Shown piece after piece: positions 9,245 through 18,849 of a stretch of DNA of 64,000 nt. The notes below the pieces were generated by a model. It saw only the letters and a program-made list of their open reading frames with translations, was not told the DNA's origin and did not search any database. This DNA comes from Qipengyuania psychrotolerans (GTDB lineage Bacteria; Pseudomonadota; Alphaproteobacteria; Sphingomonadales; Sphingomonadaceae): NCBI RefSeq assembly GCF_019711355.1, contig NZ_CP081297.1:1860001-1924000 (forward strand), given 5' to 3'. Within the stretch, counting starts at the first letter, position 1, and every line of letters begins with the position of its first letter. The position numbers and the translations under genes were made by a program.

Positions 9245-10498
9245 TTACTCGAGCTCTGCAGGTTCCACCGAATACCCCTTGGCCTCCAGTTCATGCATCA
9301 ATCGTTCGATCTGCGCTCCGTCGCGCGCCTCGCACTCGATCTCGGTGATAAGACCCTTGGCGGGCAGAGCAGTGAAGATTCGCTGGTGGTAGATCTCGAT
9401 GATATTTACGTTCTGCGCGTCGAATTCGCGCATCACGTTATAGAGGGCGCCCGGCCGATCCTGCAGGGTGATCCGAAGCCGCGCCAACCGCCCGCTCCGC
9501 GCAAGATCGCGCAGCAGGACATTGGCCAGCAGGCGCGTGTCGATGTTTCCGCCACACAGCACCAGGCCGACGGTTTTCCCCGCAAACCTTTCCGGATTGC
9601 TGAGCACCGCAGCCAGACCGGCAGCGCCTGCGCCTTCGACTACGGTTTTCTCGATCTGGAGGAGAAGCGATACTGCGTGCTCGAGCTTGGGCTCACCCAC
9701 GAGCAGGACTTCATCGACCAGTTCGGAGATTATTTGCCGCGTAAAGGCGCCGGGCTGTTTCACGGCAATGCCTTCTGCCAGGGTATCGCCCCCGCATGGA
9801 AGATCGTGGCCGGTCACAGCCGAATACATGGAGGGAAAAAGCAGAGCCTGTACGCCGACCATATCGATATTCGGCTGAAGGGACTTGGCCACCGTGGCCA
9901 TTCCGCTCATCAATCCGCCTCCGCCGATGGGCACGACCAGACAATCAAAATCGTCTTTTTCCTCCAGCATCTCCAGCGCGACCGTGCCCTGCCCGGCCGC
10001 CACGTTTGGATCGTCGAACGGGTGTACGAATGTCAGCCCGCGTTCCGTTTCGAGCTCCAATGCATGGGCGTGAGCTTCATCGAATGTCTCTCCGAACAGC
10101 ACCACATTGCCGCCGACGCTCTCGGTCTGCATGACTTTCACACTTGGCGTGGTCTTCGGCATGACGATCGTCACCGGCACCCCCAAGCGGCGACCATGAT
10201 AGGATAGCCCTTGCGAATGATTGCCGGCCGATGCGGCGATTACGCCGCGTTCCCGCTGTTCCTGCGAGAGATGGAGCAAGGCATTCAGCGCGCCGCGTTC
10301 CTTATAAGCAGCGGTAAACTGGTGATTTTCAAATTTGAGCCAGATGTCCGCGCCGGTAATTGCGGACAGGGTCTTCGAATGCATCAGCGACGTTTTGACG
10401 ACCGAGCCTTCAATCCGCGCAGCAGCAGCCCGAACATGGTCGAGGGTAAGGAGATCGGTCGCCTTTTCTCCAGCGGGCAGAGGGTTTGCCTGGTTCAT
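9245..10498 (-). CDS. ilvA: Threonine ammonia-lyase (threonine dehydratase) with ACT domain
   Basis: The enzyme (417 residues) deaminates threonine to 2-oxobutanoate, the first step to isoleucine, using pyridoxal phosphate. The PLP-binding Lys is K66 in AAYKERGA. The phosphate-binding glycine loop is PIGGGGLMSG, and the closing Ser/Cys region is LVLCGGNID. The last about 80 residues (RLRITLQDRPGAL onward) form one ACT domain, which usually gives allosteric control by isoleucine or valine. The length and single ACT domain fit the shorter TdcB/IlvA type. It is monocistronic by position and diverges from the amidohydrolase gene. Confidence 0.94.
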   Translation of the reverse strand: MNQANPLPAGEKATDLLTLDHVRAAAARIEGSVVKTSLMHSKTLSAITGADIWLKFENHQFTAAYKERGALNALLHLSQEQRERGVIAASAGNHSQGLSYHGRRLGVPVTIVMPKTTPSVKVMQTESVGGNVVLFGETFDEAHAHALELETERGLTFVHPFDDPNVAAGQGTVALEMLEEKDDFDCLVVPIGGGGLMSGMATVAKSLQPNIDMVGVQALLFPSMYSAVTGHDLPCGGDTLAEGIAVKQPGAFTRQIISELVDEVLLVGEPKLEHAVSLLLQIEKTVVEGAGAAGLAAVLSNPERFAGKTVGLVLCGGNIDTRLLANVLLRDLARSGRLARLRITLQDRPGALYNVMREFDAQNVNIIEIYHQRIFTALPAKGLITEIECEARDGAQIERLMHELEAKGYSVEPAELE

Positions 10499-10604
10499 GT
10501 GGCCAACCTTAGTGCCGCAGAAACACTGTGCAATCAGCGAAAGGGTTTGCCCCTGCCAAGCTTTGCCTTATCGCAAGCGCAAATATCGAAACCGGGATTG
10601 CCTG

Positions 10605-12254
10605 ATGAAAACCAAGATTATCGCCGCCTTGCTCGCTTCTGCGCTCGCTGTGCCAGCCTATGCCGATGTGCTGGTCGACAATGTGGCCGGGATCACGATG
10701 GATGAAGATGGCAAGGTCAAACGCTTCGAAGCGCTGGTGATCGATGACGAAGGCCGCATCGCGCAAGTGATTGGGCGCGGAGAGGACCGTCCGCAGACTG
10801 ATTACCGCGAAGATGCCGAAGGCCGGGTCATGCTGCCCGGAATGATTGATGCCCACGTCCATGTGATGGGCGTAGGCTTTGGCGCGCTTACACTTGATCT
10901 GTCAGACACGAATTCGCTTGAAGAAGCTCTCGACAAGATCCGTAGCTTCGCGGCTGAAAATGAATCGCGTCCATGGATCCTTGGCCGCGGCTGGAATCAG
11001 GAAAAGTGGGGTCTTGGCCGCTTCCCGACAGCCGCTGAACTGGACAGCGCTGTTGCCGACCGCCCTGTTTACCTCTCGCGGGTCGATGGCCATGCTGGCT
11101 GGGCGAACAGCCTGGCGCTCCAGGCGGCTGGCATCACCGCGTCGTCGAAGTCCCCTTCTGGTGGGCGGATCGAGAAGCTGCCGGGTTCGAACGAGCCATC
11201 GGGCGTCTTCGTGGACGCGGCCGAGGAACTGATGACCAAGGCCATTCCCGCCCCGCGCCCGAACGAGCGCGATCTGGCATTGGCCGAGGCGCAGAAGGTC
11301 TTTCACAAGTACGGGATCACCGCCGTTGCCGATATGGGCACCAGCATAGAGGATTGGCAGTCATTCCGCCGCGCTGGCGACATGGGCGCCCTGAACCTGC
11401 GGATCATGTCATATGCCGCAGGGGCGGATCAGATGACGCTGATCGCAGGAGCAAATCCCTCGCCGTGGCTGTATGACGACAAGCTGCGCATGAACGGCGT
11501 GAAGCTTTACCTCGACGGCGCATTGGGTAGCCGCGGCGCCTGGCTCAAGCGGCCCTATGCCGACGATCCCGGCAACACGGGCCTGGCGTTGATGGCACCG
11601 GCCCAGCTGCGCAACACCCTTGTCCGCGCAGCGCAAGGCGGCTTCCAGCCAGCTGTCCACGCCATCGGTACGGCTGCCAATGCAGAAGTCTTGAATGCCA
11701 TTGGCGAGATCGCGGAAAGTTACGGCGGCGATCGCCGCTGGCGCATCGAGCATGCGCAAATCATTGATCCTGCGGACCTGCCAAAATTAGGCAAGAATGG
11801 CATCATCGCTTCGATGCAGCCGCTCCACCAGACCTCTGACCGCACCATGGCAGAAGCGCGGCTGGGGATGGACCGTCTTGGCGGTGCCTATGCATGGAAT
11901 ACGGTTATCCAGCAGGGCGGCAAGCTGGCTTTCGGTTCAGACGCACCAGTCGAGCCGGCTGACGTCTTCGCCGGATATGCAGCAGCCATTACCCGGATGG
12001 ACGCCAACGGCGAGCCCTTTGGCGGCTGGCTTCCTGCTGAACGGGTGAACCGCGAACAAGCCCTCGCCGGTTTCACGTCCGATGCCGCATATGCGGGATT
12101 TGCAGAAGGGAGGTTCGGACGCCTGTTACCGGGTGAACGCGCCGACTTCATCCTCGTCGACCGTGATCCGTTGCTGGCTACACCCGACGAAATTCGCGCG
12201 ACGCGGGTTTTCGAAACCTGGGTGGGTGGCCGGAAGGTTTACGAAGCCGACTGA
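10605..12254 (+). CDS. Exported amidohydrolase of the YtcJ type
   Basis: This is a metal-dependent hydrolase of the amidohydrolase superfamily (549 residues from the chosen start). The ATG at 10605 gives a clean signal peptide (AALLASALAVPAYA), so a periplasmic location is likely. The frame is open upstream to 10335, but that part is antisense to ilvA. Visible motifs are the N-terminal metal-binding DAHVHV, a conserved Lys-containing segment MNGVKLYLDGALGSRGA, HAIGTAAN, and FGSDAPVEP with the catalytic Asp. The YtcJ group acts on imides, amides and related bonds; the substrate here is unknown. Its 3' end overlaps convergent tatC by 16 bases. Confidence 0.9.
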   Translation: MKTKIIAALLASALAVPAYADVLVDNVAGITMDEDGKVKRFEALVIDDEGRIAQVIGRGEDRPQTDYREDAEGRVMLPGMIDAHVHVMGVGFGALTLDLSDTNSLEEALDKIRSFAAENESRPWILGRGWNQEKWGLGRFPTAAELDSAVADRPVYLSRVDGHAGWANSLALQAAGITASSKSPSGGRIEKLPGSNEPSGVFVDAAEELMTKAIPAPRPNERDLALAEAQKVFHKYGITAVADMGTSIEDWQSFRRAGDMGALNLRIMSYAAGADQMTLIAGANPSPWLYDDKLRMNGVKLYLDGALGSRGAWLKRPYADDPGNTGLALMAPAQLRNTLVRAAQGGFQPAVHAIGTAANAEVLNAIGEIAESYGGDRRWRIEHAQIIDPADLPKLGKNGIIASMQPLHQTSDRTMAEARLGMDRLGGAYAWNTVIQQGGKLAFGSDAPVEPADVFAGYAAAITRMDANGEPFGGWLPAERVNREQALAGFTSDAAYAGFAEGRFGRLLPGERADFILVDRDPLLATPDEIRATRVFETWVGGRKVYEAD

Positions 12255-13063
12255 TCGGTAGGGTGCTCAGTATCAGCTTCCGTTGTGGCTTCAGCTGGCT
12301 TTTCCTTGGCAGCTTTCCTGTCGAATAGACGCATCAGCAGCAGCGATCCTTCGAACAGCAGAATGAGCGGAATAGCGAGTAACAGCTGCGATCCGGGGTC
12401 TGGCGGCGTGATAATCGCTGCCAGAGCCACCACCAGCACAATCACATAGCGACGCGCGCTGACCAGCTGCATCCTCGTCACTATCCCCGCACGGTGAAGC
12501 AGCAGGAGCAAGACTGGCAGCAGGAAACTCATCCCGAATGCCAGAATGAACTGCATCACGAGGCCGAGGTATTCGTTGGCCGTCGGCAGTGCGTTAATCT
12601 GCAGGCCCCCCGCCTCGCCTTCAAAGCCCAGGAACCACTCGAACGCGGTTGGCATGACGACATAGTAGGCCAGCGCCGCGCCGCTTATGAACAGGAACGG
12701 TGTCGCCAGCAAGAAGGGCAGGAACGCCTTCTTCTCGCGCGCATAAAGGCCAGGCGCCACGAACGCCCAAAGCTGGTTCGCGATAAACGGGAACGAGATA
12801 CAAAAGCCGGCAAACAGCGCCACTTTCAACTCGACGAAGAACACTTCGTAGAGCTTGGTGAAAATGAGCTGGCCCTGGCCGTTGGGAAACGCCTTCTTGA
12901 GCGGCTGGATCAGGAAGCCGAGAATTTGATCGGCGAAATAAAGGCACCCCGCAAAAGCCACCATCAGCGCTGCCACACAGCGCACGAGGCGTGAACGCAG
13001 CTCGATCAGGTGATCAAGCAGCGGCGCCTGGCTTTCATCGATGTCCTTGATTTCGAGCGCCAT
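12239..13063 (-). CDS. tatC: Sec-independent protein translocase TatC
   Basis: TatC is the receptor core of the twin-arginine pathway and binds the signal peptide with TatB. The product (274 residues) has six hydrophobic segments. The N-terminal cytosolic motif PLLDHLIELRSRL and the first periplasmic loop are as in the family. The C-terminal tail is rich in Lys, Ala, Thr and Glu and longer than in E. coli, as common in alphaproteobacteria. It begins one base after the tatB stop and is the last gene of the tatABC run. Confidence 0.97.
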   Translation of the reverse strand: MALEIKDIDESQAPLLDHLIELRSRLVRCVAALMVAFAGCLYFADQILGFLIQPLKKAFPNGQGQLIFTKLYEVFFVELKVALFAGFCISFPFIANQLWAFVAPGLYAREKKAFLPFLLATPFLFISGAALAYYVVMPTAFEWFLGFEGEAGGLQINALPTANEYLGLVMQFILAFGMSFLLPVLLLLLHRAGIVTRMQLVSARRYVIVLVVALAAIITPPDPGSQLLLAIPLILLFEGSLLLMRLFDRKAAKEKPAEATTEADTEHPTDQSAS

Positions 13064-13064
13064 C

Positions 13065-13529
13065 TCAGCCCTCGCCCTTCACAGGAGGAGGAGGCGCTGG
13101 CGGTTGATCGCCAAGCGGGAGACCGGGTTCATCATCGGCCGCACCGCCATGCTCCGGCGCCTTCTTCGGCGCAGCGCGTTTGATAGCTGCTTCGGCGGCC
13201 GCATCGGCATCGGGAACTTCGCCAGCAGACGCAAGCGGCTGCATTTCGCCATCCAGCAGGCCCTCGGGCGCGCCGCCTGCCGGTTCGGAGCCGGTAGGAT
13301 ACTTGGCCATGATTTCAGAGTTACGGTCGGCCCACTTCTTTTCCATGTCCTCGATCTCGGCCTGCCGGACCATTTCGTCGATTCCTGAACGGAAATGCGA
13401 GGACATACGGCGCATCTTGCCGATCCATCTGCCAGCCGTGCGCATCGCGCGCGGCATATCCTTCGGGCCGATCACCAGTATCGCCACAATGACGACCAGC
13501 AAGAGTTCGGCAGCGCCGATATCGAACAT
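13065..13529 (-). CDS. tatB: Sec-independent protein translocase TatB
   Basis: TatB (154 residues) forms the Tat receptor complex with TatC. The N-terminal membrane helix contains the conserved Glu (IGAAELLLV), followed by VIGPKDMP, the hinge typical of TatB. An amphipathic helix with many Arg and Met and a Pro-rich acidic tail follow. It lies 23 bases after tatA and one base before tatC. Confidence 0.95.
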   Translation of the reverse strand: MFDIGAAELLLVVIVAILVIGPKDMPRAMRTAGRWIGKMRRMSSHFRSGIDEMVRQAEIEDMEKKWADRNSEIMAKYPTGSEPAGGAPEGLLDGEMQPLASAGEVPDADAAAEAAIKRAAPKKAPEHGGAADDEPGLPLGDQPPAPPPPVKGEG

Positions 13530-13552
13530 GCGCGCGTGCGCCCTTCAGCGGG

Positions 13553-13783
13553 TTACTTGGGTTCGGAGTTCGACTTGACCTGGTCTTCGGTCAGGCCTTC
13601 GCTCGCCGGTTTCGCTTCGTGCTCCAACTGCTTGGACGGAGCTGCATCGTCTTCGTTCATGCCTTGCTTGAAGCTTTTTATCCCCTTGCCGAAATCACCC
13701 ATCATTTCGGAAATGCGGCCCCGCCCGAACAGGACGAGGATAACGAGTGCGATGATAATGAGCTGCCAGGGGCCGAGCGACAT
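13553..13783 (-). CDS. tatA: Sec-independent protein translocase TatA
   Basis: TatA (76 residues) polymerises to make the Tat passage. It has one N-terminal membrane helix (WQLIIIALVILVLFG), the hinge FGRGRISEMMG with the conserved Phe-Gly, and an amphipathic helix FGKGIKSFKQGMNEDD. The length is normal. It follows scpB by 59 bases and leads tatB and tatC. Confidence 0.96.
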   Translation of the reverse strand: MSLGPWQLIIIALVILVLFGRGRISEMMGDFGKGIKSFKQGMNEDDAAPSKQLEHEAKPASEGLTEDQVKSNSEPK

Positions 13784-13842
13784 GGGGAAACCTTTTCAAT
13801 AACGTTGGCACCAATATAGGCGCTTGCGGGGCGAAGCGCCAG

Positions 13843-14433
13843 TCAGGCTGCGTCCTGCGGTTCGCTTTGTTCTTCGTCAGGCCCCATCAGCTCTTCATAG
13901 GCGTCCTCGACCGGGTCGAGCAGGCCGGTGGCGCGCAGTTCGGAGATACCCGGCAAATCGCGTCGGCTGCCAAGCCCGAAATGGTCGAGGAAATCAGGCG
14001 TTGTCGCGTAGATGGTCGGCCGTCCGGGCACTTCGCGGCGGCCTGCAATTTTCACCCAGCCCGCTTCCAAGAGGACGTCCAACGTGCCGCCTGATGTCTG
14101 CACCCCGCGGATGGATTCGATTTCCGCACGGCTGACCGGTTCATGATAGGCGATGATCGCAAGGACCTCGGTCGCGGCACGGCTGAGGCGGCGGACCTGC
14201 TCCTTTTCCTTGCGCAGCAGGTGAGCGAGGTCGGGTGCAGTCTCGAAATGCCAACGTTTTGCCCGTTCGACGAGATGGACCCCGCGCTCGGAATAGGTTT
14301 GTGCCAGCTCCTTCAGCGCCTCTCGGACGTCGGCGACCGCGGCATCGCCCAGAAATCCCGCCAGCGCTTCGACAGTCATCGGCTCTTCCGCTGCAAACAG
14401 TGCCGCTTCGATAGCGCGTTCCAGATCGGTCAT
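13843..14433 (-). CDS. scpB: Segregation and condensation protein ScpB
   Basis: ScpB (196 residues) is the winged-helix partner of ScpA in the SMC condensin complex that compacts and segregates the chromosome. The start LERAIEAALFAAEEP, the ILAIIAYHEPVSRAEIESIRGV-type region of the second winged helix, and the VPGRPTIYATTPDFLDHFGL block are diagnostic. The chosen ATG at 14433 overlaps the scpA stop by four bases (ATGA). A longer open frame to 14595 is antisense-like extension within scpA and has no ScpB similarity. Confidence 0.95.
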   Translation of the reverse strand: MTDLERAIEAALFAAEEPMTVEALAGFLGDAAVADVREALKELAQTYSERGVHLVERAKRWHFETAPDLAHLLRKEKEQVRRLSRAATEVLAIIAYHEPVSRAEIESIRGVQTSGGTLDVLLEAGWVKIAGRREVPGRPTIYATTPDFLDHFGLGSRRDLPGISELRATGLLDPVEDAYEELMGPDEEQSEPQDAA

Positions 14434-15230
14434 GTGATGCGCCTCAACCGCAAGGGACCAAACGTATCTTCCTGCGCAATCTCTGCCCGGCCCCGGCGTG
14501 CCAGTTCCAGCGCGGCGACGAAGCTGGAGGCCAAAGCTGATCGGCGCAGTCTCGGTTCGGCATGGGGCGGGAGGAAATCGCGGATTTCCATCCACTCCAG
14601 CGTAACGCCGAGCATATGGGACACCCGCTCCAGCGCGGAATCGAGCGTCATGACCGGCCGCTCACGGACCATATGGACCGCAGGCGCGGTGCGCGCCTTG
14701 ACCCGGCCATAAGCCTCGATCAGCGCATACTGGTCACAGTTCCATTTCGTCTTGCGAACGATGTCCAGGCCTTCGGGTGATCCGCGCAGGAAAACATCTC
14801 TGCCTATCCGGTCGCCGCCCATCAGCCGCGCCGCCGCATCGCGCATCGCGCCGAGGCGTTGCAAACGCAATTGCAGCTTCAGCGCGAGCTCTTCGGGGCT
14901 GGGATCTTCCTGCTCTTCCTTGGGCAGGAGCATCGCCGATTTCAAATAAGCCAGCCATGCCGCCATCACGAGATAATCGGCGGCCAGTTCCAGCTTAAGC
15001 GCTTCGGCAGTCTCGATGTAATCGAGGTATTGTTCAACCAGTGACAGGATCGATATCTCGCGCAGGTCCACCTTCTGTCGGCGCGCAAGGTCAAGCAAGA
15101 GGTCGAGCGGACCTTCCCAGCCATCAAGCTCCAGATAGAGGGAGCCTTCATCGGCAGATTTTTCGGCGGCAACACCGTCCCAGTCCTCGGTCTCTTGCGA
15201 AGGATCAGTGAACAGCAGGCCGTCGTTCAC
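14430..15230 (-). CDS. scpA: Segregation and condensation protein ScpA
   Basis: ScpA is the kleisin of the SMC-ScpAB complex and bridges the SMC heads. The product (266 residues) has the N-terminal block LDGWEGPLDLLLDLARRQKVDL, given here only by its ends LDGWEGPLDLLL and RRQKVDL. A middle helix-rich part and a C-terminal winged helix ending in LARRGRAEI follow. The start codon is GTG, overlapping the nagZ stop (GTGA). It is coupled to scpB downstream. Confidence 0.95.
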   Translation of the reverse strand: MNDGLLFTDPSQETEDWDGVAAEKSADEGSLYLELDGWEGPLDLLLDLARRQKVDLREISILSLVEQYLDYIETAEALKLELAADYLVMAAWLAYLKSAMLLPKEEQEDPSPEELALKLQLRLQRLGAMRDAAARLMGGDRIGRDVFLRGSPEGLDIVRKTKWNCDQYALIEAYGRVKARTAPAVHMVRERPVMTLDSALERVSHMLGVTLEWMEIRDFLPPHAEPRLRRSALASSFVAALELARRGRAEIAQEDTFGPLRLRRIT

Positions 15231-16246
15231 GCGGCCTCCCCGGCCAGTGCGAGCAATGCATCACGCTTGGCCAAGAGTTCGGCAGTGTCCGCTGTGTCTG
15301 CGGGATCGCCCATCAAGGCGTGGACACGGTCAAGACGCTCTGCGGTCTTGGCGGACATGGGGCCAAGACTGCTCGCGATGGCGATCTGATCGTCTTGCTT
15401 GGCCCAGCAATTCAGCGCAATGTCGCAGCCAGCGGCCAAGGCTTTCTCGCACCGTTCGGCAATAGTGCCGTCGAGCGCCTGCATATCGATGTCGTCCGTC
15501 AGCAACAGACCGTCAAAACCGATTCGCCCGCGAATGATCTTTTCAATCACTGTGGGTGACATCGTGGCAGGCCGCTGATCATCCCATGCCGAGAAGACAA
15601 TATGCGCGGTCATGCCCAGCGGGTGGGCGGCCAAGGTGCGAAACGGGTCGATGTCGACTTGCAATTCTTCGTCGCTCGCATCGACGCGGGGCAATTGCTT
15701 GTGACTGTCGACCGTTGCGCGCCCGTGCCCAGGCATATGCTTGAGGCAGCCAACGACGCCGGCATGGCCCATCCCGTCGAGGATGGCGCGGCCCAGCGCC
15801 GCAACCTGCAGTTCGTCGGTGCCCAGCGCGCGGTCTCCGATCACATCGTCCGTTTCAGGGCGGCGCACGTCGAAGGGGGCATGAAAATCGACGCTGATGC
15901 CGACCAGCGCGAGTTCGCGAGCCATCGCTTCGGCATTGTTTCGCGCTGCTTCGATCGCACAGGCCGGAGCAATGTCGAACAGATGCGCGAACACTTCGCC
16001 GGCAGGATATGCCGGCCATTCGGGCGGCTTGAGGCGCGCCACGCGCCCGCCCTCCTGATCGATCGAGACGATCAGCCGGTCACGTCCATGAATGCTGCGC
16101 AAATCATCGGTCAGCCGGCGCAGCTGTTCGCGGTTTTCACAGTTGCGAGCGAACAGGATATAGCCCGCAGGGTCCGCGTCCTTGAAGAAGGCGCGTTCGT
16201 CCGGCGACAACTCTAGTCCGGCGATGCCGAAGATTGCAGGTAACAT
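15227..16246 (-). CDS. nagZ: Beta-N-acetylhexosaminidase NagZ (GH3)
   Basis: NagZ removes N-acetylglucosamine from anhydro-muropeptides in the cytosol during peptidoglycan recycling. The product (339 residues) carries SIDQEGGRVARL, the KHMPGHGRATVDSH loop with the catalytic His-Asp pair, and LLLTDDIDMQAL with the nucleophile Asp. The chosen ATG at 16246 gives MLPAIFGIAG as in relatives, while the open frame reaches 16285. Its position next to scpAB and tat is commonly seen in this order of bacteria. Confidence 0.94.
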   Translation of the reverse strand: MLPAIFGIAGLELSPDERAFFKDADPAGYILFARNCENREQLRRLTDDLRSIHGRDRLIVSIDQEGGRVARLKPPEWPAYPAGEVFAHLFDIAPACAIEAARNNAEAMARELALVGISVDFHAPFDVRRPETDDVIGDRALGTDELQVAALGRAILDGMGHAGVVGCLKHMPGHGRATVDSHKQLPRVDASDEELQVDIDPFRTLAAHPLGMTAHIVFSAWDDQRPATMSPTVIEKIIRGRIGFDGLLLTDDIDMQALDGTIAERCEKALAAGCDIALNCWAKQDDQIAIASSLGPMSAKTAERLDRVHALMGDPADTADTAELLAKRDALLALAGEAA

Positions 16247-16325
16247 GGTGCGAAAATGCGCCTCAATACGCCTAGTGGCAAGCAATCAACGGGCAGGAAG
16301 TGTGGAAACCGCGCCCACCCGCACC

Positions 16326-17042
16326 TTATTTGACGAAACAGGGCAGTCCGTCGGTTTTCAGCGCGTTGCAAAGCCGAATGGCAGATGCCCGGTCACCGGT
16401 GACAGCCTGAAGACGATACACCGTGCCAATATCGACTTTCGCCTCCACCACCCGGTGGCTTACGCCGTTCAAGGCCTCCGTTTGCCGCATCAAGCCAGCC
16501 CAGGCATCCTGCGCATCTGCACGGGTGGGAAAAGCCCCAACCTGCACTGCGACACCGCTTAGTGCCTGCGGAGCGGGAGCGGGGGCGGCCGGCTCGGCAG
16601 CCTCGGAACCGTCGTCATTGAGGGTGCTCGCGATGGACGGCCCGGTAGCCCCAGCGTTCTGCTCCGGCTTATCCGCCAGTTTCCCTTCGCGCGTCTGGCC
16701 TTCGCCGACCGCGAAGCTGGTATCGCCGGTCCCGGCATAGGTCTTGCCGCCGGGATCGTCCGGACGGGTTTTATAGGGTTCGGTGGGCGCTGCAATCAGG
16801 CTACCGTCAGCTGGTGGTTCGTCCGCGCTGCCGCCAAGGAAATACCATGCGCCCGCGACGAGCGCGCCGACCAGTACCAGCGAGAGGATGCCCAGCAGGA
16901 CTATGCGCGACGTAGCGAAGCCCGCCTCGTCTTCCTCGTCGTCATCGGCTTCGAGCCAGGGCAGGCGCTCGTCGCTGTCGAGCAGCTCGAGATCTTCGCC
17001 CTCGTCCCAGTTGCCGTTCTGATCGTAGGTACCGGAAGCCAT
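16326..17042 (-). CDS. SPOR-domain membrane protein
   Basis: This 238-residue product has an acidic cytosolic N-terminus (about 45 residues, many D and E), one membrane helix (VLLGILSLVLVGALVAGAW), a low-complexity periplasmic linker, and a C-terminal SPOR domain (about residues 160-238). SPOR domains bind denuded glycan strands at the division site, so a role in septal wall work is likely, as for FtsN-like proteins. It starts two bases after the argS stop region and probably shares its transcript. Confidence 0.88.
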   Translation of the reverse strand: MASGTYDQNGNWDEGEDLELLDSDERLPWLEADDDEEDEAGFATSRIVLLGILSLVLVGALVAGAWYFLGGSADEPPADGSLIAAPTEPYKTRPDDPGGKTYAGTGDTSFAVGEGQTREGKLADKPEQNAGATGPSIASTLNDDGSEAAEPAAPAPAPQALSGVAVQVGAFPTRADAQDAWAGLMRQTEALNGVSHRVVEAKVDIGTVYRLQAVTGDRASAIRLCNALKTDGLPCFVK

Positions 17043-17044
17043 GC

Positions 17045-18784
17045 TTACATCTCCTCGACCGCTTCGACGCCCAGAATACCAAGGCCATTACGGATAACCT
17101 GCGCAACTTGCGCTGCCACGAACAGGCGCGCACCAGTCAATTCCGGATCACTTTCCAGAATGATGCGCTTTGCCGGGTCATCATTACCTGCATTCCAGTA
17201 GCTGTGGAAGGCAGCGGCCAGATCGCCGAGGAAAAACGCAATGCGATGCGGTTCGCGCGCCCGCGCGGCCGCTTCGACGATCCGCGGAAACTGTGCCGCT
17301 TCCCGTACAAGCGCGAATTCGTTCTCGCCAAGCCGGTCCAGATGCTCCGCACTCGGCTCGACGCCCGCCTTGCGCAGGGTCGAGCGGATACGCGCATGGG
17401 CATACTGGAGGTAGAAAACCGGGTTGTCCTTGGAGGCTTCGACCACCTTGGCGAAGTCGAACTCCATCTGCGCTTCGGGCTTCCGGGTCAGCATGGTGAA
17501 ACGCACCACGTCCTTGCCGACTTCGTCCACGACATCGGCCAGGGTGACGAACGTGCCCGAGCGTTTGGACATCTTCACCGGCTCGCCGTCGCGCATCAGA
17601 TTGACCATCTGCACAAGCTTTACGTCGAACGGCACATCGCGGCCAGCACCCTGTGTCAGCGCGGCCACAGCAGCCTTGATCCGCTTCACCGTTCCGGCAT
17701 GGTCCGCACCCCAGATATCAATCAGGACGTCGGCTTCGTCTGCCTTCTGGAAGTGATAGGCGAGATCGGCGCCGAAATAGGTCCACGCCCCGTTCGACTT
17801 CTTGATCGGCCGGTCCTGGTCATCGCCGAACTGGGTCGAACGGAACAGCGGCAGCTCAACCGGCTCCCAGTCTTCCGGCGGGGCCTTGCCCTTTGGCGCT
17901 TCAAGCACACCGTCATAGACAAACCCATGTTCGCGCAGCCATTTTTCTGCTTCTTCAGGCTTCCCCGCGGCCTGCAATTCAGCTTCCGAGGCGAACACCG
18001 CGTGCTCGATACCGAGCCGCGCGAGATCGGCGCGGATCATGTCCATCATCGCCGCGACTGCCTTCTTGCGGAAGATGGCAAGCCATTCATTCTCTGAAGC
18101 AGTCGCGTATTTATCGCCGAATTCCTCGGCCAGCGCCCTGCCGACTGGTTTCAGGTAGTCGCCCGGGTAGAGACCTTCGGGGATCGCGCCGATATCTTCG
18201 CCCAGCGCTTCACGGTATCTGAGGTGCGCAGAGCGGGCCAGCACGTCGACCTGGCCGCCTGCGTCGTTGACATAATATTCGCGCGTAACCTTGTGGCCCG
18301 CAAATTCGAGCAATCCTGACAGCGCATCGCCGACCACTGCTCCGCGGCAGTGCCCCATGTGCATCGGGCCGGTGGGATTGGCCGAAACATATTCGACATT
18401 GACCATCTTGCCGCCGCCAAGTTCAGAGCGGCCATAATCCTTGCCGAGCGAGTTGATCGCACCCAGTTCGCGAAGCCAGGCCGTATCTGCAAGCCGCAGA
18501 TTGATGAAGCCGGGCCCGGCAATCATCGAATCGGCGATGTCCGGTTCGCGCTGGAGATGCTCGACGATCAGTTCTGCAAGTGCACGCGGATTGGTTTTCG
18601 CCTGCTTGGCCAGCACCATCGCCGCATTCGTCGACAGGTCGCCATGCGAAGGGTCGCGCGGCGGTTCGACGGTCACATTCGAACGATCCGCGTCTTTGGG
18701 AAGGTGTCCTTCCATCTCGAGCGCGTTGAGGACAGCGTCGATTTTCGCCGCGAACGAAGCGTGGAGTGTCTGCAGTTCAGCCAT
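17045..18784 (-). CDS. argS: Arginyl-tRNA synthetase
   Basis: This class I aminoacyl-tRNA synthetase (579 residues) charges tRNA-Arg. It has the ArgS N-terminal domain and the SANPTGPMHMGHCRGA block holding the HIGH-type signature (HMGH). The KMSKR-like VKMSKRSGTF follows, and the C-terminal anticodon-binding domain ends near GLGILGVEAV. The ATG at 18784 gives MAELQTLH; the frame extends nine codons upstream to 18811. It leads the minus-strand run to tatC. Confidence 0.96.
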   Translation of the reverse strand: MAELQTLHASFAAKIDAVLNALEMEGHLPKDADRSNVTVEPPRDPSHGDLSTNAAMVLAKQAKTNPRALAELIVEHLQREPDIADSMIAGPGFINLRLADTAWLRELGAINSLGKDYGRSELGGGKMVNVEYVSANPTGPMHMGHCRGAVVGDALSGLLEFAGHKVTREYYVNDAGGQVDVLARSAHLRYREALGEDIGAIPEGLYPGDYLKPVGRALAEEFGDKYATASENEWLAIFRKKAVAAMMDMIRADLARLGIEHAVFASEAELQAAGKPEEAEKWLREHGFVYDGVLEAPKGKAPPEDWEPVELPLFRSTQFGDDQDRPIKKSNGAWTYFGADLAYHFQKADEADVLIDIWGADHAGTVKRIKAAVAALTQGAGRDVPFDVKLVQMVNLMRDGEPVKMSKRSGTFVTLADVVDEVGKDVVRFTMLTRKPEAQMEFDFAKVVEASKDNPVFYLQYAHARIRSTLRKAGVEPSAEHLDRLGENEFALVREAAQFPRIVEAAARAREPHRIAFFLGDLAAAFHSYWNAGNDDPAKRIILESDPELTGARLFVAAQVAQVIRNGLGILGVEAVEEM

Positions 18785-18849
18785 GCCCGCGCGCCTAGAC
18801 GAATCGGGCAAAATGGCAAGATGTCAGAATGGGCTTTCGCCCCTGCGTA

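Noticed and set aside
9191..10207. Long plus-strand open frame of 338 codons
   Set aside because: It is antisense to ilvA, has no family similarity, and follows the codon structure of the true gene.
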